Shown here in pieces: positions 53,983 to 62,954 of a stretch of DNA of 64,000 bases. The translations under genes were made by a program, and so were the position numbers. The notes below the pieces were generated by a model, which did no database searches, had not been told where the DNA came from, and was given only the letters and a program-made list of their open reading frames with translations. The stretch lies in the NCBI RefSeq assembly GCF_001514065.1, contig NZ_KQ948429.1, positions 62,001-126,000 of the forward strand. The letters run 5' to 3'. Position 1 is the first letter of the stretch; every line of letters begins with the position of its first letter. Source of the DNA: Streptomyces antibioticus (GTDB lineage Bacteria > Actinomycetota > Actinomycetes > Streptomycetales > Streptomycetaceae).

Positions 53983-55608
53983 CTACTGCACGTTGACGGC
54001 CTTCCAGGCCGCCGCCACCGCGTTGTACTCGGCGCTGCCCGCCCCGTACAGGGCGCTCGCCGCCTGGAGGGTGCCGGTGCGGGCGCCCGCGTAGTCGGTC
54101 GAGGACGTGAAGTACGTCGTCAGGGCCTTGTACCAGATCTGGTAGGCCTTGGCGCGGCCGATGCCGGTGACCGTGGAGCCGTCGTACGTGGGCGAGTTGT
54201 AGCTCACCCCGTTGATCGTCTTCGCGCCGCTGCCCTCGCTGAGCAGGTAGAAGAAGTGGTTGGCGACACCGGACGAGTAGTGCACGTCGAGCCGGCCCAC
54301 GGTGCGCGACCAGTAGTCGGCCGAGCCGCCGTCCTTGCTGGGCTTGTCCATGTAACGCAGCGGGCTGCCGTCACCGTTGATGTCGATCTTCTCGCCGATG
54401 AGGTAGTCCCCGGGGTCGGCGGAGTTGTTGGCGAAGAACTCCACGGAGGTGCCGAAGATGTCGGAGGTGGCCTCGTTGAGCCCGCCCGACTCCCGGCTGT
54501 ACTTCAGCCCCGCGGTCGCCGCCGTGAGCCCGTGGCTCATCTCGTGCCCCGCGACATCGAGCGAGGTCAGCGGGTGGGAGTTGCCCGAGCCGTCGCCGTA
54601 CGTCATGCAGAAGCAGCTGTCGTTCCAGAAGGCGTTGACGTACGCGTTGCCGTAGTGCACCCGCGAGTAGGCGGCCTTGCCGTCACCGGCGATGCCGTTG
54701 CGGTTGAAGGCGGACTTGTAGAAGTCCCAGGTGACGGCGGCACCGTAGGCCGCGTCGACGGCGGCGGTCTGCCGGTTGGCCGGGGTGCCGTCGCCCCAGG
54801 CGTCGTCGGCGTCGTGGAAGAGGGTGCCGGTCCCGGACGTACCCCCGTTGAGGTCGTACGTCTTGTGCCCGCCGCGCCCGGAGTCGACGAGGTCGAACCC
54901 GCCGGAGGTGGCGGCGGTGGTGCCCAGGGACACGGTCCCGCTGTACTCACTGGTGCCCGTGCCGGTGTCGATGCCCTGGTACTCGTAGATCTTCTTGCCG
55001 GTGGTGGCGTCGGTGATGACGTGCAGCTCGCTCGGGGTGCCGTCGTGCTGGAGCCCCTTGACCACGGACTCGTAGGCGAGGACGGGCTTGGCCCCGGCGG
55101 CCCAGACCACCTTGCGGGCGGAGGCGCTCCCGGAACCGGCGTCGGCGAGGGCCGCCTTCCTGGCAGCGGAGGCGGATATCCGTGCGTCCGTCGACGCGAC
55201 GGCTATGCGCGCGCCGGTCGCCTTGCTGACGCCCTTGAGCGCGCCGCTCTTCGCCACGTGGGTGACCAGGTCGCCGCCCAGTACGGGCAGGCCGGCGTAG
55301 GTGCGCTCGTAGCGGGTGTGGACGGTGCCGTCGGCGTCCTTGACGACGTCCCGGACGACGAGCGCCTCCTGGGCGCCGAGCCCGAGCTCGGCGGCGGTCG
55401 AACCGGCCGCGTCCTGCGCCGACTTGAGGGCGACGGCTCGGGCGGAGGCGCTGAGCGGGAGGGCACTCGCCCCGTTGACGGACGTGGGGGCCGCGGTGGC
55501 GGCACCGTTCTGCAGCGCGAGCACGACCATCGCCGCCGAGCCGATCAGTGCGGCGGCACGCAGAGTGGTCGTACGGGGAGTGCGGGGGGTGCGGGACTGC
55601 AGTCTCAC
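53983..55608 (-). CDS. Secreted M4 (thermolysin-family) neutral metallopeptidase
   Basis: 541 residues: signal peptide (1-40), FTP/PepSY propeptide (45-200) and catalytic domain with HEMSHG (zinc helix, about 355-360) and GLNEATSDIFG (third zinc ligand). Two adjacent Cys in SCFCMTYGDG. Extracellular protein degradation. ATG 55608. It sits tail to tail with the large LuxR regulator. Confidence 0.93.
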   Translation of the reverse strand: MRLQSRTPRTPRTTTLRAAALIGSAAMVVLALQNGAATAAPTSVNGASALPLSASARAVALKSAQDAAGSTAAELGLGAQEALVVRDVVKDADGTVHTRYERTYAGLPVLGGDLVTHVAKSGALKGVSKATGARIAVASTDARISASAARKAALADAGSGSASARKVVWAAGAKPVLAYESVVKGLQHDGTPSELHVITDATTGKKIYEYQGIDTGTGTSEYSGTVSLGTTAATSGGFDLVDSGRGGHKTYDLNGGTSGTGTLFHDADDAWGDGTPANRQTAAVDAAYGAAVTWDFYKSAFNRNGIAGDGKAAYSRVHYGNAYVNAFWNDSCFCMTYGDGSGNSHPLTSLDVAGHEMSHGLTAATAGLKYSRESGGLNEATSDIFGTSVEFFANNSADPGDYLIGEKIDINGDGSPLRYMDKPSKDGGSADYWSRTVGRLDVHYSSGVANHFFYLLSEGSGAKTINGVSYNSPTYDGSTVTGIGRAKAYQIWYKALTTYFTSSTDYAGARTGTLQAASALYGAGSAEYNAVAAAWKAVNVQ

Positions 55609-55848
55609 TCGGTCTCCTTCGGGCCGGCCTCAAGGGTGTCGAGGCACAGGCGAGGCACATGACTGGCACAGGTGGGGCACAGAGTTGCGGCGAGCGAGGA
55701 GAGGGTGACACCCGAAACGGCCTGTTTGACAGGCCGCCGTCAAGACTTTACGTGTTCTTGTCCGAAAGCCGGTGGCCGAGATCCGCTATGCGGACACTTG
55801 ACCCATGGTCAACTCTCCGCTTGTTAAGCGAAGTTGGCAGCGAAACTG

Positions 55849-56379
55849 TCACTCCTGCCGCGCGCCACCCAGCTCCTTGCGCAGAACAGCGCAGGGACGG
55901 CCGAGCTGGAGGTCGGCCCGGTGCCCGATGACCTCGAAGCCGAGGGCGGTCCAGAAGGCGAGCGCCTTGGGGTTGTTGTCGAGGACGGCGAGCCGTACGG
56001 CGCTGCGACCGGCCGCGCGGAACCGCTCCTCGACAAGCCCCGCGACCCGCTTGCCGACACCCTTGCGCTGCGCCGCCGCGTCCACCATCAGCAGCCCGAT
56101 CCAAGGATCGGGATCGTCGGGATCGGGATGACGGGCAAGAGTGATCACCAGCCCCACCACCCGGCCCTCGCTACGGGCGAGCAGCACCTCCACCTCCGGC
56201 TTGGCCAACTCGTCGGCCAGCGCGGCGGCCACCTGCTCGGGACGGATGTCGTCCGGGTCGGGGAAGTCGCCGCTGAGGGCATGGAACTCACGGTTGGAGG
56301 CGTAGAGCGCGGTGAGTTCGGTGAGCACGGGGGCCGGAATGTCGTGATCGGCCGTCAGGGGAAGCGATTCGAGAAGCAC
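55849..56379 (-). CDS. GNAT acetyltransferase
   Basis: 176 residues: central GNAT motif A (WIGLLMVDAAAQRKGVGKRVAGLVEERF, about 92-119) with the acetyl-CoA loop QRKGVGKR, and motif B LAVLDNNPKALAFWTALGF. Substrate unknown. Between TerD and M4 peptidase genes on the minus strand. Confidence 0.85.
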   Translation of the reverse strand: MLLESLPLTADHDIPAPVLTELTALYASNREFHALSGDFPDPDDIRPEQVAAALADELAKPEVEVLLARSEGRVVGLVITLARHPDPDDPDPWIGLLMVDAAAQRKGVGKRVAGLVEERFRAAGRSAVRLAVLDNNPKALAFWTALGFEVIGHRADLQLGRPCAVLRKELGGARQE

Positions 56380-56405
56380 GCGGCGACGCTACCCCCGGAC
56401 AAGCC

Positions 56406-56433
56406 GGAACCCCCGGCCGAAGCCGGGGGTTCC
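56406..56433 (-). terminator. Terminator after terD
   Basis: GGAACCCCCGGC (56406-56417) pairs perfectly with GCCGGGGGTTCC (56422-56433) around CGAA, 20 bp after the terD stop. Confidence 0.75.
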
Positions 56434-56451
56434 AAGGCGACCACGCAACCG

Positions 56452-57027
56452 TCAGACGTTGACGCCGAAGTCCTGCGCGATGCCCACCAGACCCGAGGCG
56501 TAGCCCTGGCCGACGGCGCGGAACTTCCACTCCGCGCCGTTGCGGTACAGCTCGCCGAAGACCATGGCGGTCTCGGTGGCCGCGTCCTCGGACAGGTCGT
56601 AGCGCGCGATCTCGGCGCCGCCGGCCTGGTTGACGATGCGGATGTAGGCGTTGCGGACCTGGCCGAAGTTCTGCGAGCGGTTCTCCGCGTCGTAGATCGA
56701 GACCGGGAAGACGATCTTGTCGATGTCGGCCGGCAGACCGGCCAGGTTGACGTTGATCGCCTCGTCGTCGCCCGCGCCCTCGCCGGTGCGGTTGTCACCG
56801 GTGTGGACGATGGTGTTGTCCGGGGTCTGCTTGTTGTTGAAGAACACGAAGTGGGCGTCGGAGTAGACCTTGCCCTGCGTGTTGACCGCGATCGCGGAGG
56901 CGTCGAGGTCGAAGTCCGTACCAGTGGTCGTGCGGACGTCCCAGCCGAGGCCCACGGTGACGGCGGTCAGGCCCGGAGCCTCCTTGGTGAGCGAGACGTT
57001 GCCACCCTTGGACAGGCTTACAGCCAT
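56452..57027 (-). CDS. terD: TerD-family calcium-binding stress protein
   Basis: 191 residues, standard TerD length. [20 protein letters not shown] (about 27-46) and [14 protein letters not shown] hold the calcium ligands. TerD homologues are linked to tellurite resistance, calcium and development in Streptomyces; several paralogues usually exist. ATG 57027 ([13 protein letters not shown]). Confidence 0.92.
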   Translation of the reverse strand: MAVSLSKGGNVSLTKEAPGLTAVTVGLGWDVRTTTGTDFDLDASAIAVNTQGKVYSDAHFVFFNNKQTPDNTIVHTGDNRTGEGAGDDEAINVNLAGLPADIDKIVFPVSIYDAENRSQNFGQVRNAYIRIVNQAGGAEIARYDLSEDAATETAMVFGELYRNGAEWKFRAVGQGYASGLVGIAQDFGVNV

Positions 57028-57184
57028 GGTTGGGAGTCCTTTCCCTCGTTTATGTACGGCTCGAAGCTACATCTACCCCTATGAACGCCGAGAGGGGTAG
57101 CGAAGGTTCCAGCTGTCTTTACTTTCTTTACCGAACAGACAGTGAACGATATTCGCGTGACGTGTGCCGGTCAGCCGAGGGACG

Positions 57185-57622
57185 ATGGACGGCATGTCCG
57201 GTCCTTACGTCATCCGCGGCTCCGTCTCCCTCCCCGAGGCCGAGCTCCAGTGGCGTTTCTCGCGCTCCTCCGGACCCGGCGGCCAGCACGTCAACACCAG
57301 CGACTCCCAGGTGGAACTCCGCTTCGACCTGGCCAACACGGACGCGCTCCCCGACGTCTGGAAGACCCGAGCCCTGGAACGGCTGGCGTCCCGCCTGGTG
57401 GACGGTGTCATCACCGTCCGCTCCTCCGAACACCGCTCCCAGTGGCGCAACCGCGAGACCGCGGCGGTGCGACTGGCGGCGCTCCTGGCCGAGGCGACGG
57501 CACCGCCGCCCAAGCCGCGAAAGCCGACGCGCATTCCGAGGGGCATCAACGAACGCCGGTTGAGGGAGAAGAAGCAGCGCTCGGAGACGAAGCGGGGACG
57601 GACGGGCCGGGACTGGGGCTGA
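57185..57622 (+). CDS. arfB: ArfB/YaeJ-like ribosome-rescue release factor
   Basis: About 145 residues: release-factor catalytic domain with SSGPGGQHVNTSDS (GGQ motif) and the basic C-terminal tail (PRGINERRLREKKQRSETKRG) that inserts into the empty mRNA channel in ArfB proteins. It hydrolyses peptidyl-tRNA on stalled ribosomes. Start ATG 57185 (GAGGGACG just before) or 57194. Divergent from terD. Confidence 0.87.
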   Translation: MDGMSGPYVIRGSVSLPEAELQWRFSRSSGPGGQHVNTSDSQVELRFDLANTDALPDVWKTRALERLASRLVDGVITVRSSEHRSQWRNRETAAVRLAALLAEATAPPPKPRKPTRIPRGINERRLREKKQRSETKRGRTGRDWG

Positions 57623-57635
57623 GCTCCGGAGGATG

Positions 57636-57682
57636 GCTGCGGGTCCGTTGTGGCTGGTCGCGCAGTTCCCCGCGCCCCTAGG
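57636..57682 (-). repeat. Streptomyces intergenic GC repeat, copy 3
   Basis: GCTGCGGGTCCGTTGTGGCT, then GGTCGCGCAGTTCCCCGCGCC. Closely matches 44601-44649. Confidence 0.7.
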
Positions 57683-57726
57683 GACGTCGCAGTCCCCGGC
57701 GTATGACAGGAGAGGCGCGTACCCCT

Positions 57727-57768
57727 ACGGACCGGCACCCGGGTACGGCGGTGAGGGGACGTGTCGGG
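57727..57768 (+). repeat. 42-bp dispersed repeat, copy 2
   Basis: Matches 21361-21402 at 40 of 42 positions (AGC/ACC and GCG/GTG are the differences). Confidence 0.6.
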
Positions 57769-57948
57769 GGGTGTCCGCCCGCAGCGGTTGGCGCGTCAAC
57801 ACGGGCGCCCTATATAAGTGCCCGATTCCGCGCCGTTCCGAGGACGGACACCCCCCGGCGCGGCCCCGACCCCCAACGCACCGCACCCGCCCCGCTGTCA
57901 CAACCCGCACCCGACATCCGTCAACACCACGACGGAAAGGTGTGACAG

Positions 57949-58812
57949 ATGACCGACACCGGCAACAGCAACGACAACGACTTCCTCGCCCGCCGCTTCG
58001 AGACCCACCGCCCCCACCTCAGCGCCGTGGCCCACCGCATGCTCGGCTCGGCCGCGGAGGCGGAGGACGCGGTGCAGGAGGCCTGGTTCCGCCTCAACCG
58101 CACCGGCGCCGAGGACATAGACAACCTCGGCGGCTGGCTGACCACCGTGGTGGGCCGGGTCTGCCTCGACATGCTCCGCACCCGCACCTCCCGGGCCGAA
58201 CAGCCCCTGGAGTCCCACGCCCCCGTCCCCGACACCACCGCCGACCCCGAACAGGACGCGCTGCTCGCCGATTCCGTAGGCGTCGCCCTCCTCGTCGTAC
58301 TCGACACCCTCACCCCCGCCGAACGCCTGGCGTTCGTGCTGCACGACCTGTTCGCCGTCCCTTTCGAGGAGGTCGGCGAGATCGTGGGCCGCACCCCGGC
58401 CGCCGCCCGCCAACTCGCCAGCCGCGCCCGCCGCCGCGTACAGGGAGCACCCACGCCCGCCGCCGACGAAGCCCGCCGACGTCAGCGGGAGGTCGTCGAC
58501 GCCTTCCTCGCCGCCGCGCGCGAGGGCGATTTCGAGGCCCTCGTAGGCGTCCTGGACCCGGACGTCGTGGCACGCAGCGAGGCCGGCGTGACGACCGGCG
58601 CACTCGCGGTGGCAAAGGGTGCGACCAGCTTCGCCGCCCTGGCCCGCACCGCGCTCCCCGCCCTGGTCGACGGCAGGATCGGCATCGCGGCCGTGGTCGA
58701 CGGACGCGTGGAGCGCACGCTGGCGTTCACGTTCGTACGGGACCGGATCGCGGTGATCGACATCGTGACGGACGCCGCGCGCGTGGCCGACAGCACCGTC
58801 GAGCTCCTCTAG
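57949..58812 (+). CDS. ECF sigma factor with C-terminal SnoaL-like domain
   Basis: 287 residues: sigma-2 (about 12-80; HRMLGSAAEAEDAVQEAWFRL), sigma-4 (about 120-170; PFEEVGEIVGRTPAAARQLASRARRRV) and a C-terminal SnoaL/NTF2-like domain (about 180-285). In ECF groups with this fusion, the C-terminal domain controls activity in place of a separate anti-sigma factor; none is adjacent here. ATG 57949 has GGAAAGGTGTGACAG upstream. It overlaps the convergent GNAT gene by 4 bp. Confidence 0.87.
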   Translation: MTDTGNSNDNDFLARRFETHRPHLSAVAHRMLGSAAEAEDAVQEAWFRLNRTGAEDIDNLGGWLTTVVGRVCLDMLRTRTSRAEQPLESHAPVPDTTADPEQDALLADSVGVALLVVLDTLTPAERLAFVLHDLFAVPFEEVGEIVGRTPAAARQLASRARRRVQGAPTPAADEARRRQREVVDAFLAAAREGDFEALVGVLDPDVVARSEAGVTTGALAVAKGATSFAALARTALPALVDGRIGIAAVVDGRVERTLAFTFVRDRIAVIDIVTDAARVADSTVELL

Positions 58813-59288
58813 CCCAACGCGAGCACCCCGACGACCTCGCCCTCCACCGTCTCCCCGTTCGGCCGGAACCCCAGCCCCAGATAGAAGTTCTCGGGCCCGT
58901 GCTCCCCGGGATGCCAGGTGACGTACAGCTCGTCACCACCCCGCCGCCGGATCTCCGCCGCCACCGACTCCACGGCGAACCGCCCGTATCCCCGTCCCTG
59001 CGCACCCGCGTCGATGTTCAGCCGCCACAGCCCGGACCGGATGGCGGTGCCGTCGTCGCGCCAGTCGATGTCGAAGAAGGCCATGAGGAAGCCGACCGGA
59101 CGGGCGTCGTCACCGTCGACGATGAGGCGGGGCCAGGCGGTGCCGGGATGGACGTAGGCCTCGGCGAGGGACTTCACCACCGGGGACACCGCGAATTCCT
59201 GCTCGGGCAGGACGCGAATAGCGAGGGCGGCGTCGATATTGCGCGGGGTTATTTCTTCGAGGCGGGGGCCGGAGCCGGACACGATCAT
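58809..59288 (-). CDS. GNAT acetyltransferase
   Basis: 159 residues from ATG 59288 (MIVSGSGPRLEEITPRN): GNAT motif A LNIDAGAQGRGYGRFAVESVAAEI (about 85-108) with the QGRGYG acetyl-CoA loop, and motif B PENFYLGLGFRPNG. Resembles spermidine/aminoglycoside-type acetyltransferases. Substrate unknown. Confidence 0.83.
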   Translation of the reverse strand: MIVSGSGPRLEEITPRNIDAALAIRVLPEQEFAVSPVVKSLAEAYVHPGTAWPRLIVDGDDARPVGFLMAFFDIDWRDDGTAIRSGLWRLNIDAGAQGRGYGRFAVESVAAEIRRRGGDELYVTWHPGEHGPENFYLGLGFRPNGETVEGEVVGVLALG

Positions 59289-59335
59289 GTGCCGCACCCT
59301 AGAGCGGCCCACAGTTCGGCCACACCCGAATTACG

Positions 59336-59899
59336 TCACCCCAACTGCCGGTACCGCCCCCGGAAGTACATCAGCGGCCCCCCGTCGGCGCTCGGCACAT
59401 GGGCCGTCAGCACGCGGCCGATCACCAGCGTGTGGTCGCCCGCCGTGACGCGCTGCTCGGTGCGGCACTCCAGCGTCGCCAGCGCGCCCCCGACGAGCGC
59501 GGCGCCGGTCGCCGAGCCGCGCACGTACGGGATGTCCTCGAAGAGCAGCCGGTCGCTGAGCCGGCCCTTCATCGCGAAGCGCCCCGCGATGTGCCGCTGG
59601 CTCTCGGCGAGGACGGAGACGGCCCACAGGGGCTGTTCGTCGAGGAGGTCGTCCATGCGGGAGCCCTCCCGCAGGCTGACCAGCACCAGCGGTGGGTCCA
59701 GGGACACCGACATGAACGAGGTCGCCGTCATGCCGACGTCCTCGCCCTTGGGCCCCTCCGCGTCCAGCGGCGGCTCGAAGGCGGTCACCAGGACCACACC
59801 CGCGGCCAGCCGGGACATGGCGGCGCGGAACTCGTCGTTGCTCACCCCCTCAGGATGCCCGGAGGGGAGGACGGTGGCGGTGGGGGCTGTGTTCGGCAC
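59336..59899 (-). CDS. Flavin reductase-like FMN-binding protein
   Basis: 187 residues, flavin reductase (HpaC/RutF) family: VGMTATSFMSVSLDPPLVLVSL (about 55-76) and GDHTLVIGRVLTAH form the FMN pocket. It would supply reduced flavin to a monooxygenase; none is adjacent. GTG/ATG start at 59899. Confidence 0.87.
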   Translation of the reverse strand: MPNTAPTATVLPSGHPEGVSNDEFRAAMSRLAAGVVLVTAFEPPLDAEGPKGEDVGMTATSFMSVSLDPPLVLVSLREGSRMDDLLDEQPLWAVSVLAESQRHIAGRFAMKGRLSDRLLFEDIPYVRGSATGAALVGGALATLECRTEQRVTAGDHTLVIGRVLTAHVPSADGGPLMYFRGRYRQLG

Positions 59900-60071
59900 G
59901 TCGGGAACGCTAGTGTCCGCCCGGTGGCCGCCGCATCGGACCTCCGCCCGAACCCGGACCTAGGACCCCCGACCTACCAGCTCATAGGCACGCCGCACAT
60001 GCCGACAAAGTTTGCGTTCAGTAAACGCACAGCGAAAACGCAGAAACACCACTCAATTGTTCATCTTTAGC

Positions 60072-60087
60072 TGTGACTTGAGTCACA
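60072..60087. promoter_or_regulatory. Crp-type palindrome upstream of cdgB
   Basis: TGTGA-CTTGAG-TCACA is a perfect enterobacterial-type CRP site and also fits GTG(N)6GNCAC, the motif reported for S. coelicolor Crp. About 130 bp before the cdgB start. Confidence 0.5.
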
Positions 60088-60102
60088 AGGGGCATTAATT
60101 GT

Positions 60103-60115
60103 TGACCCTGTGTAC
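60103..60115 (+). promoter_or_regulatory. BldD box upstream of cdgB
   Basis: TGACCCTGTGTAC contains the full BldD core ACNCWGNGT. cdgB is a known BldD target in S. coelicolor, and BldD is itself c-di-GMP controlled, so this would be feedback. Confidence 0.6.
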
Positions 60116-60216
60116 CGAGTGGGCAGCGCGCTGTGATTCAGTGGCGGGGAAGCTGCCAGAACGATACGCCGATGAGAACCCTTGATTCGCTGCGAGGTCT
60201 CGGGGGGAGGGCGAGC

Positions 60217-61869
60217 ATGGAGACCGAGTCGGAGCCCTACGTCCGCCTTGCCTCTCTGCGGCAACTGCATCAGGTCATGGCGGACATGAACACCGCCCGG
60301 TCTCTTGCGGACACCCTGCAGACGGTCGCCGACGGCGTCGTCACCGGCCTCGGCTACGAACTGGCGTGCGTCAACCTCGTCCGCCCCGACGGCGACCTCG
60401 TCGTCGCCGCCTTCGCCGGCAACCCCGCCGCCGAGGCGCTGATCACCGGCCGGGTCGGCTCCCGCGAGTCCTGGGAGCGCCGGCTGAGCATGGGCGAGAA
60501 CTGGGGCGACCTGGTCTTCATCCCGCACACCGAGGGCTGGGTCCTCGACGACGACGACGTACCGCAGTGGTACACCGACGGCCCCGCCCCCCGCTTCGAG
60601 GACGAGTGGCACCCCTCCGACCGGCTCTTCGCGCCGATGTTCACGCCGGGCGTGCAGGGCGGCTCGTGCGGTGAGCTGATCGGCGTGCTGTCGGTGGACC
60701 GGCCGCGCAACGGCCGACGGCCGGGCGCGTGGGGTCGCGAAGCGCTCCAGATGTACGCGTTCCAGGCCGCGATCGCGATCAGCAACGCGCGTCTACGTGC
60801 CAACATGCAGCGCGCACTGGTCAGGCTCGAAAGGGAGCAGCAGGCACTCAGGGCGAGTGAGGAGAGCTTCCGGCAGGCCTTCGAGTACGCCCCCTCCGGC
60901 ATGGCCATCGCCGAGATGGGCGGCGACCAGCACGGCCGGATCCTCAGGACGAACGACGCGCTGTGCCGGCTCCTCGGCCGCCCCGCCTCCGCGATGCGCC
61001 GCTACTCCTTCTCCGACCTCGTCCACCCCGAGGACATAGGCACCCTGCTGCGCACCTCGGCGGAGGGCGGCCGCGCGGAGCTGCGCCTGGGCCGGCGCGA
61101 CGGCACGTACGTCTGGGTCTCCCTGCGCAACTCGGTCGTCGCCGACGCCGCGGACGGCCCGCGCTTCCTCCTCACCCACGTCGAGGACATAGAGGACCGC
61201 AAGCGCCGCGAGCTCCAGCTCGCCCACCGCGCCTCCCACGACTCCCTCACCGGCCTGCCGAACTCCGCCGAGCTGCGGGCCCGCCTCTCCTCCCGCCTGT
61301 GTCAGCGGGCCGCACACCCGGGCGCCCTGGAGTCCCTGGACGCGGCCTACGGCCACCCCGCCTTCGACGCCCACGGCCACGGCTTCGACTTCCGGCCCGG
61401 CGCCGATTCCTTCGACGCCTACGACCACCACGTGCACACCGTCGCCCCCGAGAGCGACCAGGACGACGGCACCAAGGGGCTCGCGGTCCTCTTCTGCGAC
61501 CTCGACGGCTTCAAGTCGATCAACGACCGGTTCGGGCACAACGCCGGTGACGCGGTCCTCATCGAGGTCGCCCGCAGGCTGACCCGCCAGGTCCGCGACG
61601 GCGACACCGTCGCCCGGCTCGGCGGTGACGAGTTCGTCATCCTCGCCGACGGCCTCGGCCGCGCCGACGCCGCCGACCTCGCCGTACGCCTGCGCAACGA
61701 GATCATCCAGCCCATCCGCGCCGAGGGCCGGGCCGTCCGGGTGGGCGCCAGCTTCGGCATCGGGTGGGCGCACTGCGGCATGACCGCCGACGAAGTGCTG
61801 AAGTCAGCCGACGAGCGGATGTACGTAGAGAAACGATCTCGTCCCAAACAGCACAGGCGCGCGGGATGA
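60217..61869 (+). CDS. cdgB: CdgB, GAF-PAS-GGDEF diguanylate cyclase
   Basis: 550 residues: GAF domain (about 15-190), coiled-coil linker, PAS/PAC (about 215-335) and GGDEF (about 345-545) with the intact catalytic RLGGDEFVIL. It makes c-di-GMP from two GTP. In S. coelicolor, CdgB (SCO4281) affects aerial growth and antibiotics and is repressed by BldD. ATG 60217 (METESEPYV) has GGGGGGAGGGCGAGC upstream; ATG 60172 is an alternative. The GGDEF domain has an unusual His/Asp-rich insertion of about 50 residues between its first helix and LAVLFCDLDGF. Confidence 0.87.
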   Translation: METESEPYVRLASLRQLHQVMADMNTARSLADTLQTVADGVVTGLGYELACVNLVRPDGDLVVAAFAGNPAAEALITGRVGSRESWERRLSMGENWGDLVFIPHTEGWVLDDDDVPQWYTDGPAPRFEDEWHPSDRLFAPMFTPGVQGGSCGELIGVLSVDRPRNGRRPGAWGREALQMYAFQAAIAISNARLRANMQRALVRLEREQQALRASEESFRQAFEYAPSGMAIAEMGGDQHGRILRTNDALCRLLGRPASAMRRYSFSDLVHPEDIGTLLRTSAEGGRAELRLGRRDGTYVWVSLRNSVVADAADGPRFLLTHVEDIEDRKRRELQLAHRASHDSLTGLPNSAELRARLSSRLCQRAAHPGALESLDAAYGHPAFDAHGHGFDFRPGADSFDAYDHHVHTVAPESDQDDGTKGLAVLFCDLDGFKSINDRFGHNAGDAVLIEVARRLTRQVRDGDTVARLGGDEFVILADGLGRADAADLAVRLRNEIIQPIRAEGRAVRVGASFGIGWAHCGMTADEVLKSADERMYVEKRSRPKQHRRAG

Positions 61870-61987
61870 TCCCCAGGTCAGAGAGCTGATGCGATCCGAG
61901 TCACCCGTTTGGGCCAGCTGGAGCGGGTAGGCTCGCCATCCTGACCACACGTATCGCATCCGCCCGCACCCGCTGAGGAGTACCTGG

Positions 61988-62947
61988 ATGACGTCCGGCA
62001 CCAACGGCGCGAACACGCCGCCCGAGGACGACGACCCGTTCGGCTACCTCTACGCCGACGGGCAGGCCAACGGAGCGCAGCCGCCCTCCGGTGGCTACGG
62101 CTACCCGAACATCGTCAACCGGACGCGCCCCGTCGGACAGCGCCAGTACGGCCAGCAGCAGACCGCGCCGTACGGACAGGTCCCGCAGCAGCCGGCGCCG
62201 CAGCAGGGCGCCTACGGCCAGCCGACCAACGCGCACTACGCCGCGCCGGAGACGTTCCCGGGCGGCGCCCCCACCACGCAGCAGTCGTACGGCGGCCATG
62301 GCGGCAACGGCGGCGGGCGCGGCCGCGGACCCAACACCAAGGGCCTGCTGATCGGCGCCATCGCGGTGGTCGCCGCGGTCGTCATCGGCATCGGCGTGGC
62401 CATGCTCGGCGGCGACGACGACAAGGACGCGGGCGGCGGCGACGCGTCCGCCTCCCCGTCCGCCCAGCAGAGCAGCGAGCCGAGCCCCTCGAAGACCTCC
62501 TCCGAGGTGACCGAGGAGGACCTGCCGAAGATCGACGCGAAGGCGCTCTCGCTGAGCCCCGGCATCACCACCGCGACCGACGTCAAGGGCGCCAAGGCCG
62601 ACGGCGGGATCTACCTCAACGGCTTCAACCAGGTCGGCGCCTCGGTCACGTGGAACGTGAGCGGCATCCCGAAGAGCGGCAAGTACACGCTGTACACGGG
62701 CTACAGCGTCCCCGGCAAGGACGCCACCGCGACCCTCTCGATCAACGGCACGGCCTCCACGACCCCGGTCGGCATGGACAACTACGCCAAGGGTCCCGAG
62801 GGCGACTACGCCAAGGGCTGGACGCAGACGTACAACTACGTCCAGCTCAACAAGGGTTCGAACACCATCAAGATCTCCTGCGAGCAGGGCAACCAGTGCG
62901 ACGCCCTCCTCGACCAGCTGTGGCTGGTGAAGGGCTGGGTCAAGTAG
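61988..62947 (+). CDS. Membrane-anchored CBM35/CBM6-like protein
   Basis: 319 residues: Gln/Tyr/Gly/Pro-rich cytoplasmic N-terminus (1-115), one membrane segment (about 120-142; LLIGAIAVVAAVVIGIGVAML), acidic Ser-rich linker and a C-terminal beta-sandwich (185-319) typical of CBM35/CBM6-like carbohydrate-binding folds (GSNTIKISCEQGNQCDALLDQLWL). It may bind a cell-surface or extracellular glycan. Two Cys near the end could form a disulfide. Confidence 0.75.
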   Translation: MTSGTNGANTPPEDDDPFGYLYADGQANGAQPPSGGYGYPNIVNRTRPVGQRQYGQQQTAPYGQVPQQPAPQQGAYGQPTNAHYAAPETFPGGAPTTQQSYGGHGGNGGGRGRGPNTKGLLIGAIAVVAAVVIGIGVAMLGGDDDKDAGGGDASASPSAQQSSEPSPSKTSSEVTEEDLPKIDAKALSLSPGITTATDVKGAKADGGIYLNGFNQVGASVTWNVSGIPKSGKYTLYTGYSVPGKDATATLSINGTASTTPVGMDNYAKGPEGDYAKGWTQTYNYVQLNKGSNTIKISCEQGNQCDALLDQLWLVKGWVK

Positions 62948-62954
62948 GAGCGGG

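Larger units (their letters stand above)
57623..57948. other. Intergenic region with two repeat families, before the ECF sigma gene
   Basis: 326 bp with no gene. It contains one copy of each dispersed repeat (57636-57682 and 57727-57768), then an unusually AT-rich CCCTATATAAGTGCCC near 57808-57825 that may be part of the sigma gene's promoter. Confidence 0.5.
59900..60216. other. Regulatory region upstream of cdgB
   Basis: 317 bp with several control elements: inverted repeat TGCGTT-CAGTA-AACGCA (60013-60029), a Crp-type palindrome (60072-60087) and a BldD box (60103-60115). The segment 60030-60100 is AT-rich for this genome, as expected of a promoter. Confidence 0.55.
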
